Assembly (NCBI GenBank): GCA_025455285.1
Contig: JALOMU010000130.1
Coordinates: 1 to 10,428 of the forward strand
DNA: 10,428 bases
Direction: 5' to 3'
Source of the DNA: Flavihumibacter sp.
GTDB taxonomy: Bacteria; Bacteroidota; Bacteroidia; Chitinophagales; Chitinophagaceae
Below are positions 6,894 to 10,428 of the stretch, piece by piece. The position numbers and the translations under genes are program-made. The notes beneath the pieces were generated by a model, which saw nothing but the letters and a program-made list of their open reading frames with translations, searched no databases and was not told the DNA's origin. Positions within the stretch are counted from its first letter, which is position 1. The number at the start of each line of letters is the position of its first letter.

Positions 6894-6951
6894 AAATGAA
6901 GCTGCTTTAAAAAGACAGGGAGATAGTAACTGGGAAAAGCTCATTCAATAA
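6874..6951 (+). pseudogene. C-terminal remnant of the YHS gene in the +1 frame
   Basis: In the frame one base over from the YHS protein this stretch reads TLTSWNKNEAALK followed by RQGDSNWEKLIQ and a TAA at 6949-6951. That matches the usual C-terminal helix of exported YHS proteins (N-T-L-x-x-W-N-K-D-E, then a N-W-x-K end), recalled from the family. It has no start of its own. The join with the main frame lies at about 6870-6876, and the central segment that should sit between them is missing, which argues for a deletion of roughly 90 bases plus a frame change rather than a single-base slip. The DoxX-like gene begins 18 bases further on. Confidence 0.6.
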
Positions 6952-6968
6952 GTTCAACACAACCAAAC

Positions 6969-7361
6969 ATGAAAAAGAAATGGATACAATGGAGCTGCCG
7001 AATTATTGCGGCCCTGCTTTTATTACAAACGCTTCTCTTCAAATTTACTGCACATCCTGAATCAGTTTTGTTGTTTACAACACTCGGAATCGAACCCTGG
7101 GGGCGTATTTTAACCGGCATATTGGAACTAATAACCTCGATTCTTTTGCTCTGGCCTCCGGTCACACGTTATGGTGCCCTTTGGGGAGCAGGTACTATGG
7201 CAGGAGCAATTTTTTCCCATCTCTCAATCCTTGGTATTGTATTTAACGGAGATGTCCTGCTTTTCGTTTATGCATGCCTGGTATTTGGTTGTTGTTTTGT
7301 TTTACTATGGTTGGAAAGAGAGAAATTTTATTCTTTACTATCAAAAATAAAAAAGTCATGA
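6969..7361 (+). CDS. DoxX-like integral membrane protein
   Basis: The 130-residue protein has four predicted membrane helices: about residues 8-25 (IIAALLLLQTLLFKF), 45-62 (GRILTGILELITSILLLW), 68-88 and 94-115. The first helix pair with LFKFTAHPES, and the G-x-L-E motif in helix 2, are typical of DoxX/DoxX-like families. Such proteins occur with redox and sulphur or oxidative-stress functions, but the biochemical role here is not readable. It begins 17 bases after the YHS remnant stop and ends with an ATGA overlap on the DM13 gene, so the two are almost certainly co-transcribed and translationally coupled. A short basic tail (LLSKIKKS) faces the cytoplasm if the positive-inside rule holds. 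Confidence 0.85.
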   Translation: MKKKWIQWSCRIIAALLLLQTLLFKFTAHPESVLLFTTLGIEPWGRILTGILELITSILLLWPPVTRYGALWGAGTMAGAIFSHLSILGIVFNGDVLLFVYACLVFGCCFVLLWLEREKFYSLLSKIKKS

Positions 7362-7774
7362 AATCAACACTGCTTTGGGTATTATTTACTTTTTTGTTCA
7401 TTTCCTGTTCAAAGGAAAAAGAAACGGCCTCTGATACATCGAATGATATCATTCCGGCAAATAGCGTTGAATTATATGGTGGCGACTTTGTAAGTGCAGC
7501 ACATCCCACTAGTGGAAAGGTCAGGATAGTTTCTGCACAGGGAAAATGGTATTTGATTTTAAAAAATTTTTCAACAGATCCCGGACCCGACTTGAAACTG
7601 TACCTGGCGAGTAATCAGGCTGCCGCTCAGTTTGTGAACCTGGGGAATTTAAAATCTACTAATGGTCAGCAGGTTTATGCTATATCAGGCATGCCTGATC
7701 CGAAAGAATTTCCTTATGTCCTGATTTGGTGTCAGCAGTTTTCCGTTCTGTTTGGAGTAGCAAGGCTTTCTTAA
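7358..7774 (+). CDS. DM13-domain lipoprotein
   Basis: The start is the ATG at 7358, overlapping the DoxX stop by four bases. A longer in-frame ATG at 7274 would add 28 residues from inside the DoxX gene and bury the lipoprotein signal, so I reject it. The 138-residue product has lipobox FISC with Cys17, and a mature DM13 domain: HPTSGKVRIV (H49), LKNFSTDPGPDLKLYL, FVNLGNLKSTNGQQVY, and YVLIWCQQFSVLFGVARL with Cys125. The near-invariant cysteine in that last motif is why DM13 has been proposed as a redox or electron-transfer domain. It should be anchored at the periplasmic face or outer membrane. Coupling to a DoxX-like protein suggests the two form a functional unit; this is inferred. Confidence 0.88.
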   Translation: MKSTLLWVLFTFLFISCSKEKETASDTSNDIIPANSVELYGGDFVSAAHPTSGKVRIVSAQGKWYLILKNFSTDPGPDLKLYLASNQAAAQFVNLGNLKSTNGQQVYAISGMPDPKEFPYVLIWCQQFSVLFGVARLS

Positions 7775-7803
7775 TTTATTACATCAATTTTTAAACCTCA
7801 GGT

Positions 7804-8514
7804 ATGAAACATGTTCTAACCATTTTATTGGTTTTTATGATAAGTAAGGTTCAGGCTCAGAACCAACTCAGACCTTCTGTTGATCTTTCTATAGCTGCGG
7901 GAAGTTCACAGGCTACCATTAGTATTGCTGGGTGGCATCATTGGCAACTGGGTAAAAAAAAGCGACTGGAAATAGGAATTGGTCCGAGAATAACATCCTA
8001 CATTGGAAATAAAAAGGATTTCTGGACGGCACCGGCAAGTATTGCACGTGGAAGTTCTGCTCCGTTTTTGGTTGTATTCTCTTCCCAGGAAACTGAAAAT
8101 TGGGATACCCTGAATGTGCAACGCCCGCTTGTTTTTTCCATGAATGCAGCCGTTCAGGTAGCACACCAGATTGGCAAACGGTTTCGGGCTGGAATCAATA
8201 TCGACCTGGTCGGTTTTTCCGTTGGAAGAACTTCAGCAGCAGTATTTACTTCAGATGGAAGACAAGAGACAACCGAAGCAAAGCCTGTACCATTTAACCT
8301 CCTGCTTACAGGAGATCTGGATAAAGGATCCCTGAATTCAGAACTCTTCTTTCAATACAGGCTGAAAGAAAAATGGAGTATTCGTGCTGTTTACCAGTTT
8401 TATTTTGCTGAATACAAAACCAATACAAGGATCCAGCAACTACCCGAACCAAATGACCGGTTCAGGAACAAAGCGAATCTCCTGGGTATCGGAGTCAGTT
8501 ATTCCTTAAATTAG
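7804..8514 (+). CDS. Exported protein, probable outer-membrane beta-barrel; family not recognised
   Basis: The 236-residue product has a signal peptide (about residues 1-19, ending SKVQAQ). The mature part shows alternating hydrophobic/polar strands ending in aromatic or hydrophobic residues: RLEIGIGPRITSYIG, FRAGINIDLVGFSVG, WSIRAVYQFYFAEYK, and a final strand LLGIGVSYSLN. These are features of small outer-membrane beta-barrels, whose last residue is often aromatic; here it is Asn after S-Y-S-L. I do not recognise the family. It lies 29 bp after the DM13 gene and 5 bp before the YceI gene, so it probably shares their transcript. It could be an outer-membrane partner of the neighbouring exported proteins. 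Confidence 0.75.
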   Translation: MKHVLTILLVFMISKVQAQNQLRPSVDLSIAAGSSQATISIAGWHHWQLGKKKRLEIGIGPRITSYIGNKKDFWTAPASIARGSSAPFLVVFSSQETENWDTLNVQRPLVFSMNAAVQVAHQIGKRFRAGINIDLVGFSVGRTSAAVFTSDGRQETTEAKPVPFNLLLTGDLDKGSLNSELFFQYRLKEKWSIRAVYQFYFAEYKTNTRIQQLPEPNDRFRNKANLLGIGVSYSLN

Positions 8515-8519
8515 AGTAT

Positions 8520-9056
8520 ATGTTTAGGGTTCTGTTTGTTTTTTTTATGCTGGCACCGTATTTCCTGGTGGCACAGTTACTACATCCAGTTGATGGCCCC
8601 GGCGCCGTCAGTTTTGTAATTAATAACTTTGGCTCGGGGGTAGATGGAAGTTTCAAAGGGCTAAAAGGCGAAATCAGGTTTGATCCCACCAAGATCACAG
8701 AGTCAGCCATGAATGTTACGGTTGATGCTGCTACAATAGAAACAGGCATCAATATGCGAAACCGGCACCTCCGGGGCGACAAGTATTTTCATGTTGAAAA
8801 ATTCCCGGTTATTTCCATTGTGGGCACCCAGGTTAAATCCGCAGGTAAACCGGAAACGTATATCATGACAGCTAGAGTAACAGTAAAAGGAGTCAGCAAA
8901 ACATTCCCTTTGACTTTTTCAGCCAAACCCCAAAAAAATGGCTTCTTTTTTGAAGGTAGTTTTACCCTGAACCGAAGGGATTTTAACATTGGTTCCGGTA
9001 GCCTAACCCTCGCAGATGAGGTAACCGTTCGACTGAAAGTACTGGCCCAACAATAA
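8520..9056 (+). CDS. YceI-family exported lipid/isoprenoid-binding protein
   Basis: The 178-residue protein begins with a signal peptide (about residues 1-19, ending YFLVAQ). The mature part is a YceI lipocalin-like barrel: VSFVINNFGSGVDGSFKGLKG, IRFDP, NMRNRHLRGDKYFHVEKFPVI (the R-D-x-H-L-x-x-x-x-F-F/Y signature), VTVKGVSKTFPLTF, and FNIGSGSLTLADEVTVRL near the end. Family members bind long isoprenoid chains such as quinone precursors and are exported. Length is normal and the gene looks intact. The start ATG lies 5 bp after the preceding stop, so it is most likely in the same operon as 7804-8514. I see no clear terminator in the 61 bp before the next gene. Confidence 0.92.
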   Translation: MFRVLFVFFMLAPYFLVAQLLHPVDGPGAVSFVINNFGSGVDGSFKGLKGEIRFDPTKITESAMNVTVDAATIETGINMRNRHLRGDKYFHVEKFPVISIVGTQVKSAGKPETYIMTARVTVKGVSKTFPLTFSAKPQKNGFFFEGSFTLNRRDFNIGSGSLTLADEVTVRLKVLAQQ

Positions 9057-9117
9057 TTCAATCGAAAAATTATGGAAATCATAAAAAGACTAAATTCGAA
9101 ACCAAGATTTTAAATTC

Positions 9118-9618
9118 ATGCATTTACAGTTAGCTGTTCAGAATGCATTTGGTCAGATGACAGATGTTATGGATCAACTGACCGATGCCCAATACACCCA
9201 ACCCTGTGTTAACTTATCAGGTGCTACTATCGGTCAGCATACCCGCCATATTATTGAGATGTATCAATGTTTGCTGAATGGATTGGAGGCCAGATTGGTT
9301 AATTATGAGTCCCGGCAAAGGGATGTCCGGATCGAATCGGATAAGGATTTCGCTGCTGAATTATTGGCAACTATTGAAAAAGCGGTTAACCAACCCAACC
9401 AATCCCTACACCTCTGTGCCGGGTTTGATACCAATACAAGGGAACTGGTTCATCTCGATACTAATTTTTACCGCGAAATTGCTTATAACCTGGAGCATAC
9501 CATTCATCATATGGCGCTCATAAAAGTTGGACTGCTGGAAATTTCAGGAATCACTATTCCTGAAGGCTTTGGGGTTGCATCTTCCACCATCAAGTACAGA
9601 CGTTCATGTGCACAGTGA
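9118..9618 (+). CDS. DinB-fold protein (predicted metal-dependent)
   Basis: The 166-residue protein has the four-helix layout of the DinB/YfiT family. Candidate metal-binding histidines are H41 and H44 in IGQHTRHI, and H127, H130 and H131 in NLEHTIHHMAL; H44, H127 and H131 fit the family's triad. It has no signal peptide, so it is cytoplasmic. DinB-fold proteins include thiol-dependent S-transferases, but many Bacteroidota members are uncharacterised. The end overlaps the NRDE gene by 13 bases. It starts 61 bp after the YceI gene and could be either the tail of that operon or the head of a new one. Confidence 0.87.
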   Translation: MHLQLAVQNAFGQMTDVMDQLTDAQYTQPCVNLSGATIGQHTRHIIEMYQCLLNGLEARLVNYESRQRDVRIESDKDFAAELLATIEKAVNQPNQSLHLCAGFDTNTRELVHLDTNFYREIAYNLEHTIHHMALIKVGLLEISGITIPEGFGVASSTIKYRRSCAQ

Positions 9619-10337
9619 GTTTCATTCCGGTTCCCGGCGGGGCCCTGATTTGTTCCAACAGGGATGAAAAAATTCAAAGAGCCCGTGCCATTCCTCCCAA
9701 ATGGTACCAGGTAAACGGTAGTTCGCTCCTGTTTCCAAAGGATCCGGATGCACAAGGTTCCTGGATTGCCATGAAACCCAATGGTCAGATGGCAGTTTTA
9801 CTAAATGGTGGTTGGGTCAAACACGAACCGGCTTATCCCTATAGGAAAAGCAGGGGACTGATTTTCCTCGAAATCTGTTCGGCTGATCAATTAATCGAAG
9901 GTTTTGAAGCTGTTCAACTGGACAAGATTGAGCCTTTTACGGTGATCACTTTTCAGGATGGAATTCTTCAGGAAAATCGCTGGGATGGTGCCCAGAAATA
10001 TAGCCGCCAATTACCAGCCTCGGATCCGCATATCTGGTCTTCCGTTACTTTGTACGACCCTTCTACAATTGAAAGAAGAAAATCCTGGTTTACCAATTGG
10101 CTAAGCGAAAATCCAGATCTCAATGCCAGTTCTGTACTACGTTTTCACGAATTCGGCGGTGAGGGAGATCAGGAAAACGACCTGCTTATGAACCGACGCA
10201 ATGAAATGCTGACAGTCAGTATAACCTGCATGGAATGGAACAGAGATACCGCCTGTATGTATTATACTGACCTGCAAAGCCGGGAACAATTTGAATTCCG
10301 GCTGGACGCTCTTTCACTTTCTGAACTCTCTTCATGA
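9606..10337 (+). CDS. NRDE family protein (TANGO2-like)
   Basis: The 243-residue product opens MCTVSFIPVPGGALICSNRDE. Cys2 directly after the initiator Met, together with the N-R-D-E motif (residues 18-21), defines the NRDE/TANGO2 family, which has been suggested to resemble Ntn-type hydrolases with Cys2 as nucleophile once Met is removed. Other conserved points are GSWIAMKPNGQMAVLLNGG and YRKSRGLI. Length is normal, no signal peptide is seen, and the gene looks intact. The exact reaction is unknown; eukaryotic TANGO2 has been linked to heme/lipid handling. It overlaps the DinB gene by 13 bases at its start and the next gene by ATGA at its end, so translational coupling is likely. Confidence 0.92.
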   Translation: MCTVSFIPVPGGALICSNRDEKIQRARAIPPKWYQVNGSSLLFPKDPDAQGSWIAMKPNGQMAVLLNGGWVKHEPAYPYRKSRGLIFLEICSADQLIEGFEAVQLDKIEPFTVITFQDGILQENRWDGAQKYSRQLPASDPHIWSSVTLYDPSTIERRKSWFTNWLSENPDLNASSVLRFHEFGGEGDQENDLLMNRRNEMLTVSITCMEWNRDTACMYYTDLQSREQFEFRLDALSLSELSS

Positions 10338-10428
10338 ATTTATTGCAAAAGGTACTCCACCGCCCCTTTTTTATACGCTTGTTGAATTGGGAATACTGGT
10401 CATTTGGAACAGTGTACACACCTGTTAT
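10334..10428 (+). CDS. 5' fragment of next gene (cut by right edge); possibly an ATP-grasp-type protein
   Basis: An ATG at 10334 overlaps the NRDE stop (ATGA) and opens a frame of 31 codons to the window edge, with no stop. The start reads MNLLQKVLHRPFFIRLLNWE, then YWSFGTVYTPV. The N-W-E-Y-W-x-F-x-x-V-Y-x-P pattern reminds me of the N-terminus of a Bacteroidota ATP-grasp (D-alanine ligase-like) family, but 31 residues are too few to be sure. The overlap makes a real gene likely. Confidence 0.6.
   Translation, partial: MNLLQKVLHRPFFIRLLNWEYWSFGTVYTPV

Noticed and set aside
7274..7357. Longer start for the DM13 lipoprotein
   Set aside because: It would translate 28 residues from the DoxX coding region and move the lipobox away from the N-terminus; the ATGA-overlap start at 7358 gives a normal lipoprotein signal.
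9070..9084. TTATG-N5-CATAA hairpin after the YceI gene as terminator
   Set aside because: The stem is only 5 AT-rich base pairs with no T run after it.

Overview
The window looks like chromosomal DNA of a Bacteroidota bacterium, most likely close to Chitinophagaceae/Sphingobacteriia. The signs are moderate GC, starts without Shine-Dalgarno sequences, many signal peptides ending in A-Q, secreted beta-helix and lipoprotein families typical of the phylum, and a (Fe-S)-binding protein and UlaG-like hydrolase that read like their Bacteroidota relatives. This placement rests on recalled family resemblance, not on a search. I see no RNA gene, CRISPR array, insertion sequence or phage gene.

Layout. 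Positions 1-815 (minus) hold the 5' part of a large secreted surface protein that starts with GTG and runs off the left edge. A 146-bp gap with a 9-bp-arm inverted repeat follows. Positions 962-3331 (minus) encode a secreted parallel beta-helix protein with a C-terminal PDZ domain. It diverges from a periplasmic UlaG-like metallo-hydrolase (3404-4150) and a lipoprotein with two copies of a coiled YT-x-E/D-x-W-D/E motif (4287-4928). The lipoprotein gene ends at a strong intrinsic terminator (4964-4996). Converging on that terminator is a CCG-domain (Fe-S)-binding protein gene (4995 to about 5749, minus) whose 5' end is damaged.

The central block (5847-9056, all plus) reads as one envelope/redox cluster: a Crp/Fnr-type regulator, a YHS-domain exported protein with an internal frameshifting deletion, a DoxX-like membrane protein overlapping by ATGA a DM13 lipoprotein, an unrecognised exported (probably beta-barrel) protein, and a YceI-family exported protein. 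All five genes after the regulator have a signal peptide, lipobox or membrane segments. I infer a co-transcribed periplasmic electron/isoprenoid-handling module under the Crp/Fnr-type regulator, but no substrate can be read from the sequence.

The right end (9118-10428, plus) is a tightly overlapping group: a DinB-fold protein, an NRDE/TANGO2-type protein (13-bp overlap), and the first 31 codons of another gene (ATGA overlap) cut by the right edge.

Most notable: two genes on either side of the Crp/Fnr gene carry lesions of the same kind (short segment missing plus frame change). One is the start of the Fe-S protein gene at about 5733-5749; the other is the C-terminal third of the YHS gene at about 6870-6876. 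They are either real gene decay or assembly/sequencing deletions, and raw reads would decide.
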